Source: Streptomyces sp. NBC_00569 (GTDB lineage Bacteria; Actinomycetota; Actinomycetes; Streptomycetales; Streptomycetaceae). Taken from it: 64,000 nt of DNA. How positions within the stretch are numbered: the stretch's first letter is position 1; each line of letters starts with the position of its first letter. This document shows, piece after piece, positions 25,007-33,010 of the stretch. Location of the stretch: assembly GCF_036345255.1 (NCBI RefSeq), contig NZ_CP107783.1, positions 7,681,001 through 7,745,000 on the forward strand, in the 5' to 3' direction. Made by a program: the position numbers and the translations under genes. The notes below the pieces were generated by a model, which made no database searches, was not told where the DNA came from, and worked only from the letters and a program-made list of their open reading frames with translations.

Positions 25007-26047
25007 CTACTCCGGCGAGTCCTCGGAGGAATCGTCCCCGGAGTCCGAGGACGTGTCCGTGTCACCCGTCCCGCCGGGGGTCTCCGTGCCCGCATCGGGG
25101 CGCTGGGGCCGCGGCGGCCGGGTGCGCTCGCTCGGGGTGTCCCGCAGGTACGACGCCGTGTCGCCGCCGTCCGTCGCGTGGCCGGCCGGTCCGCCCGGAG
25201 GGCCGCCGCCGTCCCTGCGCCGCAGATAGCGCTCGAACTCGCGGGCGATCGCCTCGCCGGACGCCTCGGGAAGCTCCGCGGTGTCCCGCGCCTCCTCCAG
25301 CGACTGCACGTACTCGGCGACCTCGCTGTCCTCCGCCGCCAGCTGGTCCACGCCCAGCTGCCACGCCCGGGAGTCCTCGGCCAGCTCGCCCAGCGGGATG
25401 CGCAGGTCGATGAGGTCCTCCAGGCGGTTGAGCAGCGCCAGCGTCGCCTTCGGGTTCGGCGGCTGCGACACGTAGTGCGGCACCGCCGCCCACAGGGAGA
25501 CCGCGGGGACGCCCGCGTGTGTGCAGGCCTCCTGGAGGATGCCGACGATGCCCGTCGGACCCTCGTACTTGGTCTCCTCCAGGTCCATGGTGCGCGCCAG
25601 GTCCGCGTCGGACGTGACGCCGCTGACCGGCACGGGCCGCGTGTGCGGGGTGTCGCCGAGCAGCGCGCCCAGGATGACGACCAGCTCGACGCCCAGCTCG
25701 TGCGCGAAGCCGAGCAGTTCGTTGCAGAACGAACGCCACCGCATCGACGGCTCGATGCCCCGGACCAGGACCAGGTCGCGCGGCTTGTCGCCGCCGACCC
25801 TGACCACGGAGAGCCGGGTCGTCGGCCAGGTGATCTTGCGCACGCCGCCGTCGAGCCACACCGTCGGCCGGTTGACCTGGAAGTCGTAGTAGTCCTCGGC
25901 GTCGAGCGCCGCGAACACCTCGCCCTTCCACTCCTTGTCGAGATGCGCGACCGCGGCGGATGCGGCGTCACCGGCATCGTTCCAGCCTTCGAACGCGGCC
26001 ACCATGACCGGGTCGACCAGCTCGGGAACCCCCTCGAGCTCGATCAC
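25007..26047 (-). CDS. PAC2 family protein (ParJ-type)
   Basis: A 346-residue protein of the PAC2 (proteasome assembly chaperone-like) fold. I chose the GTG at 26047, with an AAGGAGG site; it gives MIELEGVPELVDPVMVAAFEGWNDAGDAASAA, the standard PAC2 beginning. Further blocks are VILGALLGDTPHTRPVPVSG and VGILQEACTHAGVPAVSLWAAVPHYV. The last 75 residues are a disordered Pro/Asp/Ser-rich acidic tail. In S. coelicolor the gene next to mshC is SCO1662, reported as the ParA-interacting protein ParJ, so a role in chromosome segregation during sporulation is possible; I rely on position and memory for that link. Confidence 0.82.
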   Translation of the reverse strand: MIELEGVPELVDPVMVAAFEGWNDAGDAASAAVAHLDKEWKGEVFAALDAEDYYDFQVNRPTVWLDGGVRKITWPTTRLSVVRVGGDKPRDLVLVRGIEPSMRWRSFCNELLGFAHELGVELVVILGALLGDTPHTRPVPVSGVTSDADLARTMDLEETKYEGPTGIVGILQEACTHAGVPAVSLWAAVPHYVSQPPNPKATLALLNRLEDLIDLRIPLGELAEDSRAWQLGVDQLAAEDSEVAEYVQSLEEARDTAELPEASGEAIAREFERYLRRRDGGGPPGGPAGHATDGGDTASYLRDTPSERTRPPRPQRPDAGTETPGGTGDTDTSSDSGDDSSEDSPE

Positions 26048-26231
26048 CCAGCGCCTCCTTCCGACGTTCCCCCAGTGCCCTGACGGCCTGGGAGAGACCC
26101 CCATCGCGTACCTGCCCACCTTACGGCGTGCGCGAGGGCCATCCGCAGCCCCCTTGTACGGGGGAGTGACCGGATCACTGCCCCGCGATCCGCCCTCGCA
26201 CTCCCCCTTCACGCCTGTAGCGGAAACCGCC

Positions 26232-26903
26232 TCAGAGTGTGGAGCGCAGCCACTGCTCCACGCTCGCGATGTGCACCGTCGCCCAGGACCGCGCCGCCTC
26301 CGCGTCACCGTCGCGCAACGCCGCCAGGATCGCCCGGTGCTCGTGCAGGGTCCGGCTGACCGCGTCCTCCTGCGTCAGGCCGCGCCAGACGCGGGCCCGG
26401 GTCGTCGGGCCGGACAGGCCGTCGAGGAGCGAGCACAGGACCGAGTTGCCCGAGCTCTGCACGATGCCGCGGTGGAACTCCAGGTCGGAGGCGACGAGTT
26501 CCTCCACCGAGGGCGCGGCGCCGAGCGCGTCCAGCTGGGCCGCGAGCGCGTCGAGCCGTGCCTCGTCGATCCGGGTGGCGGCCATCGCGGTCGCGGCCGG
26601 CTCCAGGATGCGACGCACCGCGAGAAATTCGAGGACGGTGTCGTCGCGGTGGAAGTCGACGACGAAACTCAGGGCCTCGAGGAGGAGTTGGGGGTCGAGA
26701 CTGGTGACGTACGTCCCGTCGCCCTGCCGCACGTCGAGGATGCGGATGAGGGACAGGGCGCGGACGGCCTCGCGCAGGGAGTTGCGGGACAGGCCGAGGT
26801 CGGCGGCGAGTTCACTCTCCTTGGGGAGCCGGTCGCCCGGGCGCAGGGCGCCGGAGACGATCATGCCCTTGATCTTCTCGATGGCCTCGTCGGTGACAGC
26901 CAT
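26232..26903 (-). CDS. FadR/GntR family transcriptional regulator
   Basis: A 223-residue regulator. The N-terminal winged HTH (about residues 5-70) contains LPKESELAADLGLSRNSLREAVRAL and the wing RQGDGTYV; the C-terminal FCD helical domain (about 85-215) has the metal/ligand residues Asp and His in VASDLEFHRGIV, and His in TLHEHRAIL. The ATG at 26903 has GGGAGG upstream. FadR-type proteins sense acids and usually control adjacent catabolic genes. It lies downstream of the twelve-gene island operon behind a terminator, and an inverted repeat at 26946-26968 is a likely autoregulatory site. First gene of the accessory island. Confidence 0.88.
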   Translation of the reverse strand: MAVTDEAIEKIKGMIVSGALRPGDRLPKESELAADLGLSRNSLREAVRALSLIRILDVRQGDGTYVTSLDPQLLLEALSFVVDFHRDDTVLEFLAVRRILEPAATAMAATRIDEARLDALAAQLDALGAAPSVEELVASDLEFHRGIVQSSGNSVLCSLLDGLSGPTTRARVWRGLTQEDAVSRTLHEHRAILAALRDGDAEAARSWATVHIASVEQWLRSTL

Positions 26904-26945
26904 GGCGGCCTCCCTGTCCTCGGTTGGAGCGCCACCGTCTGGAGC

Positions 26946-26968
26946 GCCGATACCTCCGATGTATCGGC
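26946..26968 (-). promoter_or_regulatory. Inverted repeat before the FadR-type regulator
   Basis: GCCGATAC (26946-26953) and GTATCGGC (26961-26968) form a perfect 8-bp inverted repeat with a 7-base spacer, 43 bases upstream of the regulator start. Suits a dimeric GntR-family repressor. The right half, CCGATGTATC, recurs at 38509-38518 in the island's divergent promoter. Confidence 0.55.
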
Positions 26969-27068
26969 CCATTATGTGTGCACGGACGCGGTGGGCGGGA
27001 CGTAGTCCCGTAACCACGACCTGATCGTGCGGGTGCGGGAGCGGAACACGCGCACGACGGACGACGCA

Positions 27069-27099
27069 ACGCCCGGCCAGGGTCTCCCCGGCCGGGCGT
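27069..27099 (-). terminator. Terminator of the Rieske/catabolic operon
   Basis: ACGCCCGGCC (27069-27078) and GGCCGGGCGT (27090-27099), a perfect 10-bp stem with an 11-base loop, begins 3 bases past the MFS stop. It separates the twelve-gene operon from the FadR-type regulator gene. Confidence 0.75.
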
Positions 27100-27101
27100 C
27101 C

Positions 27102-28370
27102 TCAACTCGCCTGGCTCTTCTCCAGGTCGGAGCGGTCCGTCGTGGACCGCGCACTCGCGTCCGACGGAGCCTGAACCGGCCGCGCGAGCAGCCAGGCCCC
27201 GCACACCAGCGTGATCGCTTGTGCCCCGGCCAGCAGCGCGAACCCGGCGCCGAAGCCGTGCCCGCCGCTCGCCGCGATGGCCACGCCCATCAGCGTCGGC
27301 ATGAATGCCGAGACCAGGTTGCCGACCCCGTTGACCACCCCGTACGCGCTGCCCACGAAACGGGCCGGCGCGCAGTGCTGGACCAGCGTGGGTATCGCCG
27401 GGCCCTGCAGGCCCCAGAACCCGCCCGCGAGGACCAGTCCCGTCGCCGCCGCCCCGTCGCTGTCCGCCCCGGCGACGAGGAGGACACAGACCGCCGTACC
27501 GGCCGAGCCGACGACGAACGGCAGCGCGAGCAGCCGCCGCGGCAGCCGGTCGAGCAGCAGACCGCCGAGGAACCCGGACACCAGCGACATCAGGAACGGC
27601 AGCGACGACACGGCGCCCATGGCGGCCAGGGAGAAGTGCCGTTCCTGCAGCAGATACGACGGCAGCCAGGCGCTCGAACCCCACAGATACGCGAGCGTGG
27701 CGATCTCGATGAGCAGGATCGGCGCCAGGCGCGGCATGCGCAGGGCGCCCTTGAGGGTGGCACCGAACCCGGGCCGGCGGGCCCTCGCCACACCCCGGCC
27801 GCGGACGAACAGGGCGATCAGCGGCAGGCCGATCACCGCGTTGAGCGCGGCCAGGGCGAGGAACGACGTGTGCCAGTCGAAGCGGTAGACGAGATACGTG
27901 ATCAGGGGGAGGCCCGCGGCCGTGCCCAGGGACACCCCCATCGAGCTGACCGCGTTCGGCCTTCCCGCCTCGTGCGGCGAGAAGTGCTCGCGCACGTACA
28001 TCGTCTTGAGCGAGAACAGCGGTCCCTCGGCCGCGCCCAGCAGGGCACGCAGCACGGTGAGCGTGAGCGCGCCCAGGGCGTACGGCGACAGCAGGGTCAT
28101 CACCGACCACAGGGCCACGCTCACGAACAGGCCGCGCCGCACCCCGAGCGTCGTCTCGTAGAACGGGGTGAGGAAGAACGCCGCGACGCCGTACCCCAGG
28201 AGGAAGACGGTCGACAGGGCGCCCTGCGCCACCCGGTCACCGGTGATGCCGAAGTGGTCGGTGAACGCCTCGTCGGTGATGAGGACGGAGACGTTCACGC
28301 GATCCACGTAGCTGATCAGGACGATGACCAGAAGGCTGAGGACACCCAACCAGCGGGCCCTCGGACTCAT
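27102..28370 (-). CDS. MFS transporter, anion:cation symporter-like
   Basis: A 422-residue major facilitator with about 12 membrane segments, importing an organic anion by proton symport if the family assignment holds. It begins MSPRARWLGVLSLLVIVLISYVDRVNVSV, the ACS-family start (D and R in YVDRVN); the loop between segments 2 and 3 has GVRRGLF and the mid-loop is basic. The ATG overlaps the Rieske stop by 4 bases, making it the last gene of the operon, so its substrate is probably the compound that the oxygenase attacks. No signal for efflux-type TetR control. Confidence 0.85.
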   Translation of the reverse strand: MSPRARWLGVLSLLVIVLISYVDRVNVSVLITDEAFTDHFGITGDRVAQGALSTVFLLGYGVAAFFLTPFYETTLGVRRGLFVSVALWSVMTLLSPYALGALTLTVLRALLGAAEGPLFSLKTMYVREHFSPHEAGRPNAVSSMGVSLGTAAGLPLITYLVYRFDWHTSFLALAALNAVIGLPLIALFVRGRGVARARRPGFGATLKGALRMPRLAPILLIEIATLAYLWGSSAWLPSYLLQERHFSLAAMGAVSSLPFLMSLVSGFLGGLLLDRLPRRLLALPFVVGSAGTAVCVLLVAGADSDGAAATGLVLAGGFWGLQGPAIPTLVQHCAPARFVGSAYGVVNGVGNLVSAFMPTLMGVAIAASGGHGFGAGFALLAGAQAITLVCGAWLLARPVQAPSDASARSTTDRSDLEKSQAS

Positions 28371-29359
28371 GCGGGTGCCTGCTCCGCGGCGGCAGCCCGG
28401 TACATGCGCCGCAGACGCACCACGCCCAGGTCGTGCTGGTAGAGGTTCTCGCGCTGATCGGCGTCCGCCGGCATGGCCTCCAGCATCACGCGGTCCTGTT
28501 CGAGCACCTCCCAGTGGCGCTCCTCGATGAGGGTCTTGTAGAGGAAGCGCCAGGTGTCGCGCTGCCAGCCCTCGACCCGGCGGTAGCGCCAGAAGAAGAC
28601 ACCGCAGCGCTGCTCGTCGACCGGGCAGACCATGCCGACGATCCCGAACGGGCCGCCGGGACCGGCCGACGGCGGGTACGGGATCGACAGGTCGACCCAG
28701 TCGATGCCGGTCTGGCACAGCTCGACCCAGTCGAAGTTGACGCCCCGCTGGTCGGTCTTCTCGAAGAAGTAGCCCCGGTCCGTCTCGCGGATGCGGAACT
28801 TGGCCGTCGTGTCACCGTCGTACATGGTGTGCGAGTCGTGGTGCAGGAAGGCGCCGTGCATCGGGTCGAGAAGGTTCTCGACGGCGTAGCGCCACGGCAC
28901 CTCCCACTCCGCGTAGCACAGGATCGCGTCCGTGCCGGCGTCGGTGAGCGGCTCGGGGAGCGTCAACTCGACGGGCTCCGGGTGCTGTTCGTCACCGAAG
29001 TACGCGAGGATCGCGCCGCCGACCTCGCGCACGGGCAGCGACCTGACGAGCTTCTTGCCCTCCAGGTTGCAGCCGGGCAGGCCGGGCACCGAGGAGACGG
29101 TGCCGTCGCCCTCGACCTCGACGCCGTGGTACCAGCACGCCACCCGGTCGCCGAGGTGCTTGCCGAGCGACAGGGGCGCGCCGCGGTGCGGGCAGCGGTC
29201 CGCGAGCATGGACAGCGTGCCGTCGGAACGGCGGAACAGGAGCCACTGCTCGTCGAGCGCGGTCACCTTGCGCATGGCGCCGGGCGCGACGAACGAGGAC
29301 GGTACGACGGGGTGCCACTGGTTGCGCAGGCCCGTCGCGTAGATGTGGTCGGCGGTCAT
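28367..29359 (-). CDS. Rieske non-heme iron oxygenase, oxygenase component
   Basis: A 330-residue ring-hydroxylating or demethylating oxygenase. Rieske 2Fe-2S ligands are C56 and H58 (CPHRGAPLS) and C75 and H78 (CWYHG). The mononuclear iron site is ENLLDPMHGAFLHHDSH with D165 bridging and H168, H173 as ligands; a later Asp (EQDRVMLEAMP) is the likely third ligand. Length and single-subunit form suit the phthalate/vanillate-type (VanA-like) group, which works with a one-protein reductase such as the one encoded upstream. The ATG at 29359 is preferred over a GTG at 29368 because GGGAG is correctly spaced only for the former. Substrate: unknown, probably an aromatic acid. Confidence 0.9.
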   Translation of the reverse strand: MTADHIYATGLRNQWHPVVPSSFVAPGAMRKVTALDEQWLLFRRSDGTLSMLADRCPHRGAPLSLGKHLGDRVACWYHGVEVEGDGTVSSVPGLPGCNLEGKKLVRSLPVREVGGAILAYFGDEQHPEPVELTLPEPLTDAGTDAILCYAEWEVPWRYAVENLLDPMHGAFLHHDSHTMYDGDTTAKFRIRETDRGYFFEKTDQRGVNFDWVELCQTGIDWVDLSIPYPPSAGPGGPFGIVGMVCPVDEQRCGVFFWRYRRVEGWQRDTWRFLYKTLIEERHWEVLEQDRVMLEAMPADADQRENLYQHDLGVVRLRRMYRAAAAEQAPA

Positions 29360-29364
29360 CGGGG

Positions 29365-29589
29365 TCACGCTCCCAGTCGGTGCATCTCGGCGCGGAACGA
29401 GTCCTCGGTCCACGGGGCGCCGTCGGGGGCGTGGACCTGACGGGCATTGAGCCCACGGATGACGTCGGTGAGTTCGTGGCCGTCCTTGGTGAAGACCTCT
29501 TCGAGGGTGGCGGCCAGCTTGTACTCGTAGGGGGTGGGTTCGTGCGTACGGGACTGGTGGACGTCCAGGTACGGCCAGGTGGTGGTCAC
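29365..29589 (-). CDS. Small recombinase-like helix-turn-helix protein
   Basis: A 74-residue soluble protein lying between the reductase and the Rieske oxygenase genes. It begins MTTTWPYLDVHQSRTHEPTP. The C-terminal half (LNARQVHAPDGAPWTEDSF) resembles the short 'recombinase' domain of serine recombinases (LN..G...P.G..W), but there is no catalytic serine domain and it is far too short to be a recombinase. GTG start with GGAGG; the stop is 5 bases before the oxygenase start. Tight coupling suggests an oxygenase accessory, assembly or regulatory factor; that is inference. Confidence 0.75.
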   Translation of the reverse strand: MTTTWPYLDVHQSRTHEPTPYEYKLAATLEEVFTKDGHELTDVIRGLNARQVHAPDGAPWTEDSFRAEMHRLGA

Positions 29590-29609
29590 ACGTGCCTCCA
29601 GGAAAGGGG

Positions 29610-30554
29610 TTACAGGTCGAGGGCCAGGCGGCCGGAGGCGCAGCGCGAGACGCAGATCATCATCGAGGCGCCCGCGGCCCGTTCGGCGTCGGAGAGCAGG
29701 AAGTCGCGGTGGTCGGGCGTGCCGTCGAGCACCCGGGTCTCGCAGGACCCGCAGATCCCGTCACGGCAGGAGCTGGCCACGTCCAGGCCGGCCGCCTCGG
29801 CCGCCTCCAGGATCGACGTGTCGGCGCCGACGGTGAGCGTGAGCCCGGAGGTGCGGCACTCGACCTCGAAGCCCTCGTCGTCCGCGGACCGCTCGACGAC
29901 CGGGGCCGCGAACCGCTCGACGCGCAGCCGGTCCGCCGGGCAGAGGGCCTCGATGGCGGCGAGCAGCGGCTCGGGACCGCAGCAGTAGACGAGCGTCCCG
30001 TCCGGCAGCCCGGCGAGAGTGGACGCGAGGTCGATATGACCCTGCTCGTCCTGCGGCACCACCGTCAGGCCGCCGCCCAGCGCGGTGAGTTCGTCGACGA
30101 ACGCCATCGACGCACGGCTGCGGCCGCCGTACACCATGCGCCACGCGGCGCCCCGGCGCGCGGCCTCGCGGGCCATCGCGAGGATCGGCGTCACACCGAT
30201 GCCGCCCGCGACGAAGACGTAGCCCGGAGCGTCCTCCAGCGCGAAGTGGTTGCGCGGCGCCGACACCGTGACCCGCCCGCCGGGGCGCAGCTTCGTGTGC
30301 ACATGGCGCGAACCCCCGCGGGACGACGGCTCGTTGAGGACGCCGATGCGGTACGACGCCGGGGTGCGCGGGTCCGAGCACAGGCTGTACTGGCGGACCT
30401 GCCCGCCCACGTGGACGTCGAGGTGCGCGCCGGGCTCCCAGGCGGGCAGGGGCTTGCCGTCCGGGTGGGTCAGTTCGACGGAGAGGACGCCGTCGGCCTC
30501 CCAGGTCATGCGGTGTACGAGGAGGTCCAGGAGGGTCTCGTCGGTTGCGGTCAT
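29610..30554 (-). CDS. Phthalate-dioxygenase-reductase-type flavin/2Fe-2S reductase
   Basis: A 314-residue electron-transfer partner for the Rieske oxygenase (PDR/VanB family). Domains in order: FMN-binding barrel with RQYSLCSD (54-61) and the phosphate loop around GSRHVH; NAD(P)-binding domain with VFVAGGIGVTPILAMA (113-128) and YCCGPEPLL; C-terminal plant-type ferredoxin with cluster cysteines C263, C268, C271 and C301. This order (FMN, NAD, ferredoxin at C-terminus) is diagnostic for class IA reductases. It should pass electrons from NADH one at a time to the oxygenase encoded two genes on. Confidence 0.92.
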   Translation of the reverse strand: MTATDETLLDLLVHRMTWEADGVLSVELTHPDGKPLPAWEPGAHLDVHVGGQVRQYSLCSDPRTPASYRIGVLNEPSSRGGSRHVHTKLRPGGRVTVSAPRNHFALEDAPGYVFVAGGIGVTPILAMAREAARRGAAWRMVYGGRSRASMAFVDELTALGGGLTVVPQDEQGHIDLASTLAGLPDGTLVYCCGPEPLLAAIEALCPADRLRVERFAAPVVERSADDEGFEVECRTSGLTLTVGADTSILEAAEAAGLDVASSCRDGICGSCETRVLDGTPDHRDFLLSDAERAAGASMMICVSRCASGRLALDL

Positions 30555-30569
30555 GGCTGCGGGGCCTCC

Positions 30570-32198
30570 CTACGCGGTGGGGATCTTCACGGGCGGGGTG
30601 AACGGGTTCTTCATCGGGCCGAGCGCCGCGAGGTCGACCTCGACGAGCGTCGGCCCGTCGGAGGCGACGGCCTCGGAGATGACGGGCTCCGCGTGCTCGG
30701 CGGCGGCGATCCGCAGATACGGCAACCCGCAGGCCCGGGCGAGAAGTTCGAAGTCGGGCGTGGCGAGGTCGACGCCCGAGCGCCGGTCGCTGTGCCGGTC
30801 CTGCATGTTGCGCAGGACGCCGTAGCCGCCGTCGTTGAACACGAGGAGGGTCAGACGGGGGCGCTCCTGGGCGAGGGTGAGCAGTTCGCCGAGGTGCACG
30901 GCGAGCCCGCCGTCACCGGCGATGACGACCGTGGGCGCGTCGGGCCTGGCGAGCGCGGCCCCGATGCCCATGCCGAGGCCCTGCCCGATGCCACCGCCGC
31001 GCGGGAAGACGTTGTCGCGCGGGTCGTACATGTCGAGGAGCCGGTTGCCCCAGCTGCTCGACGGGATGGTGACGTCGCGGGCGACGACGGCCTCGCGGGG
31101 GAGCGCGGCCCGGATCGCGTCGCAGACGGCGGCCTGCGGGCCGATGTTGTCGTGCAGGGTGGCGCGCACCTCGTCGCGGACCGCGGTGACCCGCGCCGTC
31201 CAGCCCGGCTCGGCGGGCTTCGCGTACGGGAGCAGCCGCTCCAGTACGCCGGCGGCGTCGCCGTGCAGCGCGTGCGGGGCCGGGTAGACACGGCCGAGCG
31301 CGTCCGCGTCCAGGTCGATCTGGATGTGGGCGGCGGGGAGTTCGAGGCCGTAGTCGGCGGTCTCGTTGGACCGGAAGTGGGTGCCGATCGTGACCAGCAC
31401 GTCGGCGTCGGTGAGCAGGGCGCGCCCGGCCGGCGTCGTCGCGAAGTTGCCGACGACCTGCGGGTGGTCCTCGGGGACGGCACCGCGTCCGGAGTTGGAC
31501 GTCAGGAGAGCGGCGCCGGTCGCGGCGAGCAGGTCCGCGAGCTGGGTACGGGCGCGGGCGGCACCGCCACCGGCCCAGATCACCGGGCGTCCGGCCGACG
31601 CCAGCAGGGCGCCCGCGGCGGCGAGTTCGTCGTCACCGGGCGCGGGCACGGCGGCCTGAGCGGACTCCTCCACGGCGGTGTCGGTCTGGGCCGCGTACTG
31701 GAGGTCGACCGGCCACTCCACGCTCGCGGGGCCGCCCGGGGCGGTGAGCGCGGCACGGGCGGCCTCGCGCAGGATGCGGCCCGCCGCGTCGGTGGACGGC
31801 ACCGTCGCGGCGTACTTGGAGACCGCCGTCAGCATGCCCAGCTGGTCCTTGGTCTCGTGGATGAAACCGCGGCCGCTGCCCAGGAACTCCGACTCGACCT
31901 GGCCGGTGATGTGCAGGACGGAGGTGCCGGACGCCAGCGCCTCGATCAGGGAGCCGGCCGCGTTGCCGGCGCCCGTCCCGGTCGACGTGAGGGCGCAGCC
32001 GAGCGTGCCGCGGGCCCTGCCGTAGGCGTCGGCCGCGTTGACGGCGGACGCCTCGTGGCGCACGGGCACGAACCGCAGCTCGCGGTCGACGGCCTCGACG
32101 AGCGGCAGGTTGTGCACGCTGACGATCCCGAAGACCGTGTCGATGCCCAGTTCCCGCAGAACGGCGACGAGGAGATCGCCTCCGGTGTCGTAACGCAT
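30570..32198 (-). CDS. Thiamine-diphosphate-dependent enzyme (acetolactate synthase/benzoylformate decarboxylase-like)
   Basis: A 542-residue ThDP enzyme with the three-domain PYR-central-PP layout. The catalytic Glu is E49 in VRHEASAVNAADAYGR. The central domain includes VIWAGGGAARA and the PP domain the metal/ThDP motif GDGGLAVHLGELL ending in VFNDGGYG. The ATG at 32198 follows GAGGAG. Family members decarboxylate 2-oxo acids or join the resulting aldehyde to an acceptor. Within a ring-oxygenation operon it might process a 2-oxo acid intermediate, but no known aromatic pathway requires it at this position. No regulatory small subunit is present, which argues against a biosynthetic acetolactate synthase. 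Confidence 0.83.
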   Translation of the reverse strand: MRYDTGGDLLVAVLRELGIDTVFGIVSVHNLPLVEAVDRELRFVPVRHEASAVNAADAYGRARGTLGCALTSTGTGAGNAAGSLIEALASGTSVLHITGQVESEFLGSGRGFIHETKDQLGMLTAVSKYAATVPSTDAAGRILREAARAALTAPGGPASVEWPVDLQYAAQTDTAVEESAQAAVPAPGDDELAAAGALLASAGRPVIWAGGGAARARTQLADLLAATGAALLTSNSGRGAVPEDHPQVVGNFATTPAGRALLTDADVLVTIGTHFRSNETADYGLELPAAHIQIDLDADALGRVYPAPHALHGDAAGVLERLLPYAKPAEPGWTARVTAVRDEVRATLHDNIGPQAAVCDAIRAALPREAVVARDVTIPSSSWGNRLLDMYDPRDNVFPRGGGIGQGLGMGIGAALARPDAPTVVIAGDGGLAVHLGELLTLAQERPRLTLLVFNDGGYGVLRNMQDRHSDRRSGVDLATPDFELLARACGLPYLRIAAAEHAEPVISEAVASDGPTLVEVDLAALGPMKNPFTPPVKIPTA

Positions 32199-32208
32199 GG
32201 TGGTCTCC

Positions 32209-32991
32209 TCAGAGGATGGAGCGGCCGACTCCGCCGCAGACGTCGATGCTGGTTCCGGTGATGTACGAGGCACGCGGCGAGAGCAGCGCGACGATCGCGT
32301 ACGCGACCTCCTCGGCCCGGCCGAGCCGCCCGAGCGCGATCCCGCGGTCGGCGGCGAGCTCCGCCTGCCAGTCCTCGTAGGAGAGCCCGGACTCCGCGGC
32401 GGCGTGCCGGCGGGTCCACTGGCCGGTGTCGACGAGGCCGAGGCAGACCGAGTTGACGCGGATCCCCTCGGGGGCCAGCTCGGTGGCGAGGGACTTGGAG
32501 AGGTTGAGGATGCCGGCGCGGGCGGCGCTCGTCGTGATCAGCCGGGTCTCCGGCTGCTTGGCCAGGACCGCGTTGACGTTCACGACGGACGCGGCGTCGG
32601 ACGCGGCGAGATGGGCGCGGGCGGCGTGCAGCGGGTTGAGGACGCCGGAGAACTTCAGCTCCAGCTCGTCGCGCCAGTCCTCGGCGGTGGACTCGTCGAG
32701 GCTCTTCATACGGGACTGGCCCGCGTTGTTGACGAGCCCGTCGAGGCCCCCGAAGGTGTCGGCGGCATGCCGGACGAAGTCCCGTACGGCCGTCGCGTCC
32801 CGCACGTCACAGACGCCGGTCAGGAGGCGGTCGCTGCCGAGGCGCGCCGCCGCCTTCGCGAGGCGGTCGGCGTCACGGCCGCAGGTCGCGACGCGCGCGC
32901 CCTCGTCCAGAAGGGCGCGGACCGTGGCCAGGCCGACGCCCGAGCTGCCGCCGGTGACCAGGACGGTCCGGTCGGCGAGGCCCAGATCCAT
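32209..32991 (-). CDS. SDR family protein lacking the canonical catalytic triad
   Basis: A 260-residue Rossmann-fold protein. Cofactor motif TGGSSGVG (13-20), CDVRD and NNAG (88-91) are intact. The active site is not: the Ser position reads NVNA (about 138-141), and the YxxxK motif reads TSAAR, with Thr154 for Tyr and Arg158 for Lys. Downstream NLSKSLATELAPEGIRVNSVCLG is normal, so the alignment is secure and this is not a frameshift. It may bind NAD(P) without classic SDR chemistry or use other residues. Ten bases before the ThDP gene and 19 after SDR2; well expressed by context. Confidence 0.85.
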   Translation of the reverse strand: MDLGLADRTVLVTGGSSGVGLATVRALLDEGARVATCGRDADRLAKAAARLGSDRLLTGVCDVRDATAVRDFVRHAADTFGGLDGLVNNAGQSRMKSLDESTAEDWRDELELKFSGVLNPLHAARAHLAASDAASVVNVNAVLAKQPETRLITTSAARAGILNLSKSLATELAPEGIRVNSVCLGLVDTGQWTRRHAAAESGLSYEDWQAELAADRGIALGRLGRAEEVAYAIVALLSPRASYITGTSIDVCGGVGRSIL

Positions 32992-33010
32992 GATTCTGCA
33001 CTCCTGTGGG

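Noticed and set aside
26048..26308. N-terminal extension of the PAC2 protein by about 87 residues
   Set aside because: The extra part is low-complexity, overlaps the end of the FadR-type gene and lacks a ribosome site; the GTG at 26047 has AAGGAGG.
29365..29589. Recombinase-like gene as evidence for a mobile element
   Set aside because: It lacks the catalytic serine-resolvase domain, is 74 residues long and is tightly embedded in the Rieske operon.
30570..32198. Biosynthetic acetolactate synthase (ilvB)
   Set aside because: No small regulatory subunit or branched-chain genes are adjacent and the gene is inside a catabolic operon.
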